From positions 1-49,769 of IMG/VR virus record IMGVR_UViG_3300031857_000304: a stretch of DNA of 49,769 nucleotides. One strand, given 5' to 3'. The notes under the pieces were generated by a model. That model searched no databases, was not told the origin of the DNA, and was given only the letters and a program-made list of their open reading frames with translations. Position numbers and translations under genes: made by a program. Below, piece after piece: positions 41,690-49,241 of this stretch (positions are counted from its first letter, which is position 1; each line of letters starts with the position of its first letter). Source of the DNA: a virus.

Positions 41690-42826
41690 CTAAATCATTG
41701 ATGAAATGATACTATAAACTGGGTAATTATCGTTTTCCACAGTGTTTAATAATAAATCATTTTTATCTTCGTATGAATCAGATAAAATATATCTATATAT
41801 ATTTTCTATATTTAAATTTTTATAAAATAAAAATTTATTATAATTGTGTTCTATCCTTTCCTGAAATTGAGGTTGTAGAACCATTTGTTTAACATCGTAT
41901 GACCTCATCTTACTAATTTGTTCAATTACATCAACATATTTTTTTATAGTCCCATCAACATCGAAATTATCTATTTTAAAATCAAATAAATCATTAAATA
42001 AAATAAACCCTAAATCTTCTATCACTTTAATTTGAGCTTCCGAAGAAATCATTAGTAAGAAGGGTATTTTATGTGCAAAGTTTCTAATTGTTTTTTCAGT
42101 TAGGTGGCAATTAACACCATCATTATCCATTCCAAAGTCGGAAAAGGTTTCTACAACAAAAGCAAAAAATGAGTTTTTATAAACTAATTGAAACTTTCTA
42201 TCTTCTTCCAAAATTGTGTGATAATAAACCTTATCATAATCGTGGCTTTTAAGAATGTTTAAATTATTTTTAATGTTTACATACTTTTCAATGTTCTTAT
42301 CACCATAACATTCATCACCATTCGCACCCACATAACTTTGATTGAAATTTAAATTTCTAGACATTAGTTCATTTAAAACTAATGCTCTCGGAGTTCTTAT
42401 TGCATTATTTAGAAAACTAAATTTTAAAAATCTATGGTCAAAGTTTATAAATCCTGTATCTAATTGTGAATTAACGGTGTGGTCTTTTATCGATAAACCC
42501 TTTGTTAAACAATTAAAATTATCCAAATAATGATTACTACAAAGAAATAAAACATTTTTTTTGTTTAATCCTAAATCCACACACTTTTCAACGAATTGTT
42601 TAGCATTACCAAACGCAATTGGTTCGGTATGATTATAATAAATTATTTTTTTAGTATTGTAATCGTTTGTTTCTAAATCCCTAATGAAATCATTATGGTT
42701 TGAACTACAAACAAAAATGAAATCAGCTGATTGAGGATTATCTATTGTTTCGAAAAAGGTTTCGTTTAATAAATGGCATCTATTAACAAAATCAATTGAT
42801 AGATTATAAAAATAAAATTTTATCAT
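41690..42826 (-). CDS. Glycosyltransferase-like protein (exostosin/GT10-type C-terminus), 378 aa
   Basis: The C-terminal segment FFAFVVETFSDFGM and then HLTEKTIRNFAHKIPFLL, followed by an IKVIEDLGFILF block, is the donor-binding layout of exostosin/fucosyltransferase-like proteins (V-E-(T/N)...(T/S)EK......P......GF..F). The N-terminal half (FIFVCSSNHNDFIRD, KIIYYNHTEPIAF) could be the acceptor Rossmann domain. The donor and acceptor are unknown. It overlaps the SGNH-like gene by four bases and belongs with the carbamoyltransferase in one unit. Confidence 0.55.
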   Translation of the reverse strand: MIKFYFYNLSIDFVNRCHLLNETFFETIDNPQSADFIFVCSSNHNDFIRDLETNDYNTKKIIYYNHTEPIAFGNAKQFVEKCVDLGLNKKNVLFLCSNHYLDNFNCLTKGLSIKDHTVNSQLDTGFINFDHRFLKFSFLNNAIRTPRALVLNELMSRNLNFNQSYVGANGDECYGDKNIEKYVNIKNNLNILKSHDYDKVYYHTILEEDRKFQLVYKNSFFAFVVETFSDFGMDNDGVNCHLTEKTIRNFAHKIPFLLMISSEAQIKVIEDLGFILFNDLFDFKIDNFDVDGTIKKYVDVIEQISKMRSYDVKQMVLQPQFQERIEHNYNKFLFYKNLNIENIYRYILSDSYEDKNDLLLNTVENDNYPVYSIISSMI

Positions 42827-43590
42827 TTTATAAAATTATATAATTCGTTTCCAATAAGCTCATACCCTTTTACATTAGGATGCTGAGTGCTTCTGGTATC
42901 CCAATTTTCATTATACTCCCAATAAGTTGAATCAGTTCTTTTTATTAACCAATCCCTAAACGTATCCTTCTTATATCCCCAATAATTTTGTGATTTAATT
43001 AAATTGGTTTTATCATATTCAGGTATTATTCCCAAAAACATATCTTCAATACCATCACATAAGACGTATTTTATTTTATAATGTTCTAAAAATGATTGCA
43101 GAAATATAATATAATTTTGATTTACGATTGAGTAGTATAAATCATCATATAAATTAGTTAGCCAAAATTTTTTATAATCTTCCATAAAAAAATCATAATA
43201 ACGATTTTCAGTTTGAGTTGATGTAAAAAATCTATCAGGTGTTTGCATTAGATGTTTAGTGCTCCAACTTAACCACTCTCCCTTTGGGCCGTGAGGCATG
43301 AAGGGTAAATAATCTCTTAATGATGAACTCCACATTACAACAACTAAATCATTTTTAGTAGTTATACCATTTTTAACATCATCTATAATTTGATTGAAAA
43401 TTTTATTATTTGGATTTCCACTAATACCATTATTTTCATATGGTAGATTTAATTTATTAGCCAAAAAACTTACCCAACTATTTTCTTTTTGGTAAGCCAT
43501 CTTTTCGTGTTTAGAGAGGGTATCTTCGATTTCTCTATTACAACCCTCTCCAATAGTCCAGCTATCACCGTATGCAACTAATCTTTTCAT
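42823..43590 (-). CDS. SGNH/GDSL-like hydrolase or transferase, 255 aa
   Basis: Block I is LVAYGDSWTIGEGCN (GDSxTxGEG). NNGISGNPNNKIFNQIIDD resembles block II (G..N), and KNDLVVVMWSSSLRDYLPF resembles block III. The C-terminal STQHPNVKGYELIGNELYNF supplies the histidine (HPNxxGY) of block V. The protein is thus a likely ester hydrolase or acyltransferase of the SGNH fold. It is translationally coupled (ATGA) to both the carbamoyltransferase and the glycosyltransferase-like gene, so sugar decoration is a reasonable context-based role. Confidence 0.68.
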   Translation of the reverse strand: MKRLVAYGDSWTIGEGCNREIEDTLSKHEKMAYQKENSWVSFLANKLNLPYENNGISGNPNNKIFNQIIDDVKNGITTKNDLVVVMWSSSLRDYLPFMPHGPKGEWLSWSTKHLMQTPDRFFTSTQTENRYYDFFMEDYKKFWLTNLYDDLYYSIVNQNYIIFLQSFLEHYKIKYVLCDGIEDMFLGIIPEYDKTNLIKSQNYWGYKKDTFRDWLIKRTDSTYWEYNENWDTRSTQHPNVKGYELIGNELYNFIK

Positions 43591-45272
43591 TTTTTTGTCA
43601 AAACATAATTCTCTATTACCAATATATCTAATCCTATATCCAAAAATGTTTTTATTGCAGTTTCGGGATTCATAATCATAGTTTGGTCTTTTACATTAAA
43701 TGATGTGTTTAAAACTATTGGATAACCATTCTTTTTTTCTAATGCTTCCAATAATCCATACACCCTTTCACATTGCGTTTTCTTTAATGTTTGTATTCTC
43801 GCAGTTCCATCAATATGGGTAATAGCAGGTAATTTACCTCTATATTCTTTTCTTACTGAAACGATTTGATTCATATAAGGGACTTCTTTATCCCATTCAA
43901 AATAGAAGGTTTTAGCCTCATCTTTTACTATTGGAGCAAATGGTCTAAACCCTTCTCTTTTTTTAACAATTTGATTGATTCGACCTTTCATTGTAGGATT
44001 CTTTGGGTCAGCAAAAATAGAACGATGGCCCAATGCTCTAGCTCCCAACTCCAATCTACCTTCGAACCAACCAACAACTTTTCCATTTGAAATTTCAGTT
44101 GATACCAAATCGATAATTTCATAATCAGATAATTTTTTATATACTAATTTATTACTATAATTTTTTAATAATTGGAAAATATACTCATTTGAAAATTTTG
44201 GCCCTAAATAAGGATTTGTATTATTTCTTCTTTCTGTGTTCTTACCTCTATAATATGAATTAAGGCAAGCTCCAATTGAAGAACCCGAATCCGATGGTGA
44301 ATATGGAATCCAAACATTTTTAAATCCTGTCTTTTTGCTTATTTTTCCGTTTGCAGTTCCGTTATAAGCACAACCACCTCCTAACACCAAATTATCACAT
44401 TTTGTTTGCTTATGTAATTCTTTTAATAAACGAAAAAAATACATTTCATAAATGAATTGTACTGTTGCCGCTAAATCTTTATGTTGTTGTGTTAATTCTT
44501 CATTCGGTAATCGAGGTAGAAGGTTTAAATGAGTTGAAAGATTTGATGTGAACATTACCTCATCACTTTTATGGTAATTGAACATCTTCATATTCAATTT
44601 ATAGATGCCCTTTTTAGATGGGTATATAATCTCTCTAAACTTATCTATAAATGTACGAGGGTTTCCATAAGGTGCTAACCCCATTACCTTATATTCACCC
44701 TCATTTGGTTTAAATCCTAAAAAGGCAGTAAAGGTTGAATAGAACATACCTAATGAATGTGGGAAAATAGTAGAATCTAATTTTTCCCAATCATTACCTT
44801 CTGCTTTTGCTAATACAGTAGTTTCCCATTCTCCTACACCATCTACACTTAATACGGCTGCCTCATCAAATGGTGAAGTGAAATATGAATAACCAATATG
44901 TGAATCGTGATGTGAATTAAATTTTATTTCCGCATTTGAAAATAAAAATTTGAACTGATTCTTTAAACCCAAATATTGTTTTAACCCCTTTACACCAAAT
45001 TTAAATGCATCTTTTATTTGCCAATTTGATAAACACATTGAAACAACTCTATGTGTTTTTACTAATGGATTTTCATAAAAACAAACCTCTTCAATTTCTT
45101 CAAAGGCTATTTTTGATTCATTCATTATCCAATTTATTGATTTATGTGGAAATGAACTATCATGCTTTATACCACTAAATCTTTCTTCCTCTACTGCTAA
45201 AATTACCTTCCCATCCTTCACTAAACATACTGAACTATCGTGGTAAAAGCAGCTTATTCCTATACTAATCAT
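43587..45272 (-). CDS. Carbamoyltransferase (NodU/CmcH/TobZ family), 561 aa
   Basis: The N-terminal ASKHA-like domain has ISCFYHDSSVCLV (H11, D12) and LAVEEERFSGIKHDSSFP, both family hallmarks. The middle FTAFLGFKPNEGEYKVMGLA and LVLGGGCAYNGTANGKI match the Kae1-like part. The C-terminal YrdC-like domain shows GWFEGRLELGARALGHRSIF and REGFRPFAPIV. The enzyme should make carbamoyl-adenylate from carbamoyl phosphate and ATP and carbamoylate a hydroxyl, typically of a sugar. Length is normal (about 560-600). It is three bases downstream of the sigma factor gene. Confidence 0.92.
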   Translation of the reverse strand: MISIGISCFYHDSSVCLVKDGKVILAVEEERFSGIKHDSSFPHKSINWIMNESKIAFEEIEEVCFYENPLVKTHRVVSMCLSNWQIKDAFKFGVKGLKQYLGLKNQFKFLFSNAEIKFNSHHDSHIGYSYFTSPFDEAAVLSVDGVGEWETTVLAKAEGNDWEKLDSTIFPHSLGMFYSTFTAFLGFKPNEGEYKVMGLAPYGNPRTFIDKFREIIYPSKKGIYKLNMKMFNYHKSDEVMFTSNLSTHLNLLPRLPNEELTQQHKDLAATVQFIYEMYFFRLLKELHKQTKCDNLVLGGGCAYNGTANGKISKKTGFKNVWIPYSPSDSGSSIGACLNSYYRGKNTERRNNTNPYLGPKFSNEYIFQLLKNYSNKLVYKKLSDYEIIDLVSTEISNGKVVGWFEGRLELGARALGHRSIFADPKNPTMKGRINQIVKKREGFRPFAPIVKDEAKTFYFEWDKEVPYMNQIVSVRKEYRGKLPAITHIDGTARIQTLKKTQCERVYGLLEALEKKNGYPIVLNTSFNVKDQTMIMNPETAIKTFLDIGLDILVIENYVLTKK

Positions 45273-45275
45273 ATT

Positions 45276-46001
45276 TTAAAAAAATGTATCTTCTTCTATT
45301 TCGATATCACCTGTATTTAAAAATTCTTCTAAAATTCTATCTTGATGAACTTTCATTATCGAAATAACTTTTGTTATGTAATGTGTTTTGTATCCCGTCA
45401 TTTCTCTTATTAAGAGATAGAGGCTTTTTTTATTAAAATTCTCTATGTAATCAACCCTTCTAAACAATTCTAATATAGCATCTGCGATTTGTATATCTCT
45501 TTTCTTATCGAATACTGAATTTAATTTTTTATCCCAATAATCTAACATTATTACTCTAAATTCAGCGTGATTACTATCAGTTTCAATTGCTACGGTATCT
45601 TCAGCAGGATTCCAACTCTCAGGCATTGCTGACATCAAATCGTTTTGTTTATATCTTTTATAGTTGGAATTATTTAATAGAATAAAATGGTTTAGCGCCA
45701 TTCTGGTAAAATAAGAAAATGCTTTTCCCTTACCTTCCTGAAACATATGAATTTTATAAATCATTTGTGAAACAACCTCTCTTTTCACATCACCCGCCCC
45801 ATCATCAAAATATGAAAACTTATAAGTGTTCAATACATTTTCTGCTAACTTTTCAAAAGCGTATTGTATTCTTTCTTTGTAAAGTTGGTTTTTAACTCTT
45901 TGGTCGGTTGTTTTATTATATTCAATTATAGCTTGTTCGGTATCCAAAGTAAAATACATTTTATTCTTTGGAGTTCTAGGTTTTCTTGTTTTCGCAGGCA
46001 T
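45276..46001 (-). CDS. RNA polymerase sigma factor for late transcription (gp55-like), 241 aa
   Basis: The core GKAFSYFTRMALNHFILLNN followed by YKRYKQ is the conserved region-2-like segment of gp55-type sigma factors in marine T4-like phages. The preceding helix REVVSQMIYKIHMFQEG and the N-terminal YKERIQYAFEKLAENVL fit the same family. The C-terminus ends in acidic residues plus two phenylalanines (EIEEDTFF), reminiscent of the sliding-clamp-binding tail of T4 gp55. It should direct host RNA polymerase to late promoters, possibly the TATTTATA elements in this window. It lies one base after the 82-aa membrane protein gene. Confidence 0.85.
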   Translation of the reverse strand: MPAKTRKPRTPKNKMYFTLDTEQAIIEYNKTTDQRVKNQLYKERIQYAFEKLAENVLNTYKFSYFDDGAGDVKREVVSQMIYKIHMFQEGKGKAFSYFTRMALNHFILLNNSNYKRYKQNDLMSAMPESWNPAEDTVAIETDSNHAEFRVIMLDYWDKKLNSVFDKKRDIQIADAILELFRRVDYIENFNKKSLYLLIREMTGYKTHYITKVISIMKVHQDRILEEFLNTGDIEIEEDTFF

Positions 46002-46002
46002 A

Positions 46003-46251
46003 TTATTCTAAAATGTTTTCAAATGATTCTATCTCGTCTTTTATTTGCGTAAAAACACTACCAACATCATCATCTTTTTCAAATAATTCTTTACTATCTA
46101 TTTCTCTAATTGAATTTAATAGTTGTATGTATTTTTCTCTTCGATTTGATATAAAATTTTCATAATACTCTAATTTATTAAGAGTATTAACTATACCATA
46201 AACTAATACACCAATTACTAAACACAAAAATACTATTATAAAAATTTCCAT
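46003..46251 (-). CDS. Small single-pass membrane protein, 82 aa
   Basis: There is an N-terminal hydrophobic helix (residues 1-21, MEIFIIVFLCLVIGVLVYGIV) followed by a charged helical tail with a coiled-coil tendency (NKLEYYENFISNRREKYIQL) and an acidic end. It is co-transcribed immediately ahead of the sigma gene. Function is unknown. Confidence 0.65.
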   Translation of the reverse strand: MEIFIIVFLCLVIGVLVYGIVNTLNKLEYYENFISNRREKYIQLLNSIREIDSKELFEKDDDVGSVFTQIKDEIESFENILE

Positions 46252-46262
46252 AATTTAATTTT

Positions 46263-46559
46263 TTATGCTTCACCCTTCTCACCGAAATAAGGATACGATT
46301 CTATAATTTCAGTATCTTCTTTTTTCAATTTATCTAACTTTGATTGAAAATCTAATTTAACCTTAACTATATCAATTTTTTTATTCATTATCTCTAATAA
46401 ATCCTCATTAGAAATCACACCTTTATCGATTATTAAATCAGTCATTGATGCTATAAGAATTTCAGCCTCAACTAATCGTTTAGATAGGTTATTTATAGCA
46501 ACGGTTTGATTATCTAAAATCTTAACTATATTTTTAATATCGTTTTCGGTTAATTTCAT
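46263..46559 (-). CDS. Small coiled-coil protein near the sigma factor gene, 98 aa
   Basis: It is mostly helical (IKNIVKILDNQTVAINNLSK, VKVKLDFQSKLDKLKKED) and ends ESYPYFGEKGEA. No domain is recognised. Its position two genes before gp55 would suit an accessory transcription factor such as a gp33 analogue, but nothing in the sequence proves it. Confidence 0.6.
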   Translation of the reverse strand: MKLTENDIKNIVKILDNQTVAINNLSKRLVEAEILIASMTDLIIDKGVISNEDLLEIMNKKIDIVKVKLDFQSKLDKLKKEDTEIIESYPYFGEKGEA

Positions 46560-46565
46560 TTTTTA

Positions 46566-47114
46566 TTACATTATAGTATATCCATTATCGATATACTTTT
46601 GTATGTGTTTATATTTAATTTGCTCAATCAACCCATCGGGTGATTTTGCCATAACCAACTGATTTCTTTCATATTTTACCTGCGATACAACAGGTCTATT
46701 TACATTTCTATCCGCAATCGTAATACCATTTAAGCTATCAATCATTTGTTGAGCATAAATCGTTTCGTTTAATCCTTCTTTATCTTCTTCAGTTCCTTCG
46801 AAAATAACCAAGCCTAAATTATCTGATTGGACTTCAACTCTTACTGCCCTATTAACATATCTATACTTTCTTAAATCATCAAATTCCGAAACTTCTTGTG
46901 ACAAGATAGATTCGTTTGAATACTTTAAGATAGTTGGATTGATTAATAATAAAGGAGTTTCAGAATTAATTACAAATGCTCTAAATGGTAACCCAATTGA
47001 TTGTGTCGATGCAGCGTAAAAGTTATTTTTTTTACAATAAGAAATTAGCCGCTTTCTAATTACCTCCTCATCAGTTTTATTGAATGGAGTTGATTCAATT
47101 TTTTTTAATTTCAT
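46566..47114 (-). CDS. Peptide deformylase-like protein lacking the metal site, 182 aa
   Basis: The fold signature is visible: FYAASTQSIGLPFRAFVI aligns with the GxGLAAxQ region, LLLINPTILKYSN with the LINP strand, and YAQQMIDSLNGITI with the QHExDHLxG helix. In this last motif H, E and H are replaced by Q, M and S. The EGCLS region reads SQEVSEF, so the metal-binding cysteine is missing too. The protein therefore cannot be a standard deformylase. It may bind nascent peptides or ribosomes, or have a new role. A C-terminal extension (LVMAKSPDGLIEQIKYKHIQ) is added. A consensus Bacteroidota promoter lies just upstream. Confidence 0.75.
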   Translation of the reverse strand: MKLKKIESTPFNKTDEEVIRKRLISYCKKNNFYAASTQSIGLPFRAFVINSETPLLLINPTILKYSNESILSQEVSEFDDLRKYRYVNRAVRVEVQSDNLGLVIFEGTEEDKEGLNETIYAQQMIDSLNGITIADRNVNRPVVSQVKYERNQLVMAKSPDGLIEQIKYKHIQKYIDNGYTIM

Positions 47115-47133
47115 ATTATTTTGCTTAATATAA

Positions 47134-47164
47134 CAAATGTAGGGAAAAATTTTATAATTTCAAA
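47134..47164 (-). promoter_or_regulatory. Consensus Bacteroidota promoter (TTTG-N19-TACATTTG)
   Basis: The -33 TTTG is at 47164-47161 and the -7 TACATTTG at 47141-47134, spaced by 19 nt, a full consensus match. The ATG at 47114 follows 19 nt later. It starts the unit that leads through the small genes to the sigma factor. Confidence 0.7.
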
Positions 47165-47434
47165 CTATTCCTTATTTTTTTTATGTGTAATCCAATAGTT
47201 TACAGCATTTTGGTCATTAATCCATTTATTTTTATCACTCCAATCAAAACTAGGTCTAGCATAATATGGTAACATATCTTTGGCTACTAATGCTCTATTT
47301 GGATGTGCAGTAAATTTATCGATTAATCCATCTCCATCGGTATCATATCCATCTATTGAGCCATCTCCATCTAAATCAATACCTCTTCTACTATAATCTC
47401 TTTGTAAGGAATTTAAAACTATATCTTCAAAGAC
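47165..47434 (-). CDS. -1 frame extension with EF-hand-like calcium loops, 89 codons
   Basis: This open frame has no start codon of its own near its beginning; the only ATG is well inside it. It begins directly after the A-rich slippery site at the end of the 350-aa gene. The peptide reads VFEDIVLNSLQRDYSRRG, then a D-rich block (IDLDGDGSIDGYDTDGDG) like thrombospondin type 3 or EF-hand loops, then NYWITHKKNKE before a TAG stop. Codon content is protein-like throughout. It would be added to the membrane protein by -1 frameshifting, giving about 435 aa, or it is the same gene with a one-base sequence error. Confidence 0.65.
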   Translation of the reverse strand, partial: VFEDIVLNSLQRDYSRRGIDLDGDGSIDGYDTDGDGLIDKFTAHPNRALVAKDMLPYYARPSFDWSDKNKWINDQNAVNYWITHKKNKE

Positions 47435-48471
47435 TTTTTTTTTAAAGATTCTTCATATCGTTCTTTAGCTTCAATTAAAGCATCAACGGGTTCGGTAGGC
47501 GTGTTTATTGAATCAAAGAATACTTCCGCATCCTTTTCAGATTGTAGAATATTTTCTACTATTGGTGGGGTTTCTTCTTCTTTTGATAAAATTTTTCCAT
47601 TAAAATTGGTATTTTGTGAATTATTTTCCACTAAATCCTCTTTTTTATCACCATACACCTCATATAAACCTAATTTCTGATCATTTTTCATCATTTCGGT
47701 TAAAATCTCTTTTTGCTTACGCTTTTTATCGGTAATCAACCCATTAAATGCTATTATAAGTGCAACTGCCAACGGATCAAACACAAAAACTATGATAAAA
47801 ATGAAAAATTTTACCACATTATTAAGGGAAACATCAAATGCTTCAGCTACAAATCGAAATCCACCAACTTCTCTCTCTAAATCGATGTTTTTGTTCTTAA
47901 TGTTGTTGATTGAATCTAATGCAACGTTGTTCTGAATGGTTAATTCATCTATTCTTTTCGATATTTTAGTAATTTCTGAATCCGCATTACGAACCATTTG
48001 GGAAAGACGTGATGTTGAACCATTTCTTTCCACTACTTTAGAAATGTTCGCCTCCTGGGAGTTACGAATGTTTTGCTGATTGGTTAATTGAGTTGTGTAT
48101 CTTTCAATCTCTTTATCATTTTTATTGATTTGAGTTTGAAATACTGCAACATCTCTTTCAATTTTTTGTAATTCTAAATTTTGTTGTTGGAAGGCATTGG
48201 AAAGGTATCCAAAAATACCAGCAGATGTAATTAACATAAGAATACCTACTGATAAAGTAAGATACCATTTATTAAATCCATGTATTGAATCCCACATTTG
48301 CTTTAAGTAGGTTGCAGCAACCAATTTGGCAAATTCTAATGAACCTGCCATCACCATTACTGATAATGATGCTCCAGCAAATAATACCCCTAAACCTGTA
48401 ACTGAAAAATATGCAGCACAACCTGCTACCAAAATTGCTGAAAAACCTACTAAGATTTTTAACCAATTCAT
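47419..48471 (-). CDS. Membrane protein with periplasm-size coiled coil, zero-frame form, 350 aa
   Basis: Three N-terminal hydrophobic segments (ILVGFSAILVAGCAAYFS, GVLFAGASLSVMVMAG, LTLSVGILMLITSAGIFGYL) are followed by a coiled coil of about 110 residues (KIERDVAVFQTQINKNDKEI onward). A further membrane helix follows (FFIFIIVFVFDPLAVALIIA), then a charged cytoplasmic tail. A similar architecture is familiar from conserved hypothetical proteins of marine T4-like phages. The zero frame ends only four codons (SLKI) past an A9 tract. It is one base downstream of the 58-aa gene. Possible roles include superinfection control or membrane remodelling (not shown). Confidence 0.8.
   Translation of the reverse strand: MNWLKILVGFSAILVAGCAAYFSVTGLGVLFAGASLSVMVMAGSLEFAKLVAATYLKQMWDSIHGFNKWYLTLSVGILMLITSAGIFGYLSNAFQQQNLELQKIERDVAVFQTQINKNDKEIERYTTQLTNQQNIRNSQEANISKVVERNGSTSRLSQMVRNADSEITKISKRIDELTIQNNVALDSINNIKNKNIDLEREVGGFRFVAEAFDVSLNNVVKFFIFIIVFVFDPLAVALIIAFNGLITDKKRKQKEILTEMMKNDQKLGLYEVYGDKKEDLVENNSQNTNFNGKILSKEEETPPIVENILQSEKDAEVFFDSINTPTEPVDALIEAKERYEESLKKKSLKI
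47435..47443 (-). other. Slippery A9 tract, dnaX-like A AAA AAG frameshift site
   Basis: The zero frame reads TTA AAA AAA AAG TCT, so it contains the heptamer A AAA AAG in the frame used by E. coli dnaX for -1 frameshifting. Slipping back one base opens the 89-codon frame. Only a weak hairpin (TCTTTGAAGA) is visible downstream. Confidence 0.55.
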
Positions 48472-48472
48472 T

Positions 48473-48649
48473 TTATCCTAAGTCTAATAAATCGTTGTTA
48501 CCTTCAACTAAATTTTTAACTTCTTCTAATAATCTAATTGCTTCCGTATTGTTAGCCGGTCTCGCTCCCTTCATCATATCCAAAACAATTCTTAATCTTT
48601 GATTGATTGCTTCATTGTTGTCTTGAATTCTTTGTTTAAATTTTGCCAT
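48473..48649 (-). CDS. Small helical protein, 58 aa
   Basis: ATG at 48649 and TAA at 48473 frame a peptide starting MAKFKQRIQDNNEAINQRLR and ending NNDLLDLG. It is helical and charged. The stop lies one base before the start of the membrane protein (TAA-A-ATG), and a TATTTATA element lies 16 nt upstream right after a terminator. This is strong context for a real gene. Function is unknown. Confidence 0.7.
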   Translation of the reverse strand: MAKFKQRIQDNNEAINQRLRIVLDMMKGARPANNTEAIRLLEEVKNLVEGNNDLLDLG

Positions 48650-48665
48650 AAAATTGATTTGTTTA

Positions 48666-48673
48666 TATAAATA
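48666..48673 (-). promoter_or_regulatory. Candidate late promoter element TATTTATA after a terminator
   Basis: The minus strand reads AATATATATTTATATAAAC between the Hsp20 terminator and the 58-aa gene, 16 nt before its ATG. A terminator-promoter pair recurs at 24645-24683. Confidence 0.5.
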
Positions 48674-48682
48674 TATATTAAT

Positions 48683-48710
48683 AAAAAAGGGAAGATATAA
48701 ATCCTCCCTT
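48683..48710 (-). terminator. Factor-independent terminator after the Hsp20 gene
   Basis: The minus-strand stem AAGGGAGGAT-TTAT-ATCTTCCCTT has ten pairs including one G-U, followed by a T run. It lies about 25 nt after the hsp20 stop codon. Confidence 0.85.
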
Positions 48711-48735
48711 ACTAAATATAGAAATAAAAATCTAA

Positions 48736-49128
48736 TTATCCAACTTTTAGCGAAAGTTTTTTAGGTTTAGATTCTTCTTTTCTTTCAACAATGAATGTCA
48801 AGATACCATTCTTAACTTCTGCTTTAGCACTTCTACCATCTAAATCTTTACCCAAAGTAATTCTTTCATCGATGTTAGCAACTAATTCAGTAAATGGTGT
48901 TTTATCTTCACCTTTTTTTGCTTTTACTTCTATTTTGTCTTCATAACAATTAATCTCAATGTTTTTCGGGTCATGCCCTAAAACTGATAATGCAATAAAT
49001 GCTTTATCATCTTTTACCTCAACCGCAAATTTTGAGGGAACATAGGTATGAGAATAAGTTTCCCATAGCGGGGTTTTGTCTGCAACCATTAATTTGTCAA
49101 CGAATCTGTCGAAATCTGAATAGAACAT
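48736..49128 (-). CDS. Small heat-shock protein (Hsp20, alpha-crystallin domain), 130 aa
   Basis: The alpha-crystallin domain covers about residues 32-118: FAVEVKDDKAFIALSVLGHD, INCYEDKIEVKAKKG, ERITLGKDLD, SAKAEVKNGILTFIVERKEE. The NGILTFIVER segment matches the GxLxxxxP-type signature with R in place of P. The short N-terminal arm (FYSDFDRFVDKLM) follows the family pattern. It should hold unfolded phage or host proteins in an ATP-independent way. Hsp20 genes are typical of marine T4-like phages. It is transcribed from its own TAnnTTTG promoter and stopped by a strong terminator. Confidence 0.9.
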   Translation of the reverse strand: MFYSDFDRFVDKLMVADKTPLWETYSHTYVPSKFAVEVKDDKAFIALSVLGHDPKNIEINCYEDKIEVKAKKGEDKTPFTELVANIDERITLGKDLDGRSAKAEVKNGILTFIVERKEESKPKKLSLKVG

Positions 49129-49200
49129 AGTTTTAAGTTTTTAAGTTTACTTATAGTATTCAATTCTTATACCACCACCCCTTTTGTTACAAAATACTGA

Positions 49201-49208
49201 CAAAATTA
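49201..49208 (-). promoter_or_regulatory. Bacteroidota-type -7 element (TAATTTTG) for hsp20
   Basis: An exact TAnnTTTG lies in the 113-nt gap before hsp20, about 72 nt before its ATG. A TTTG lies only 14 nt further upstream (49226-49223), shorter than the usual 19-21 nt, so the -33 contact is doubtful. Confidence 0.45.
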
Positions 49209-49241
49209 CATTCACAATATAACAAAAAAGAAAAAGTGTCA

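Noticed and set aside
47115-47418. Apparent 304-nt non-coding gap
   Set aside because: It holds the 89-codon -1 frame extension and a consensus promoter, so it is not empty.
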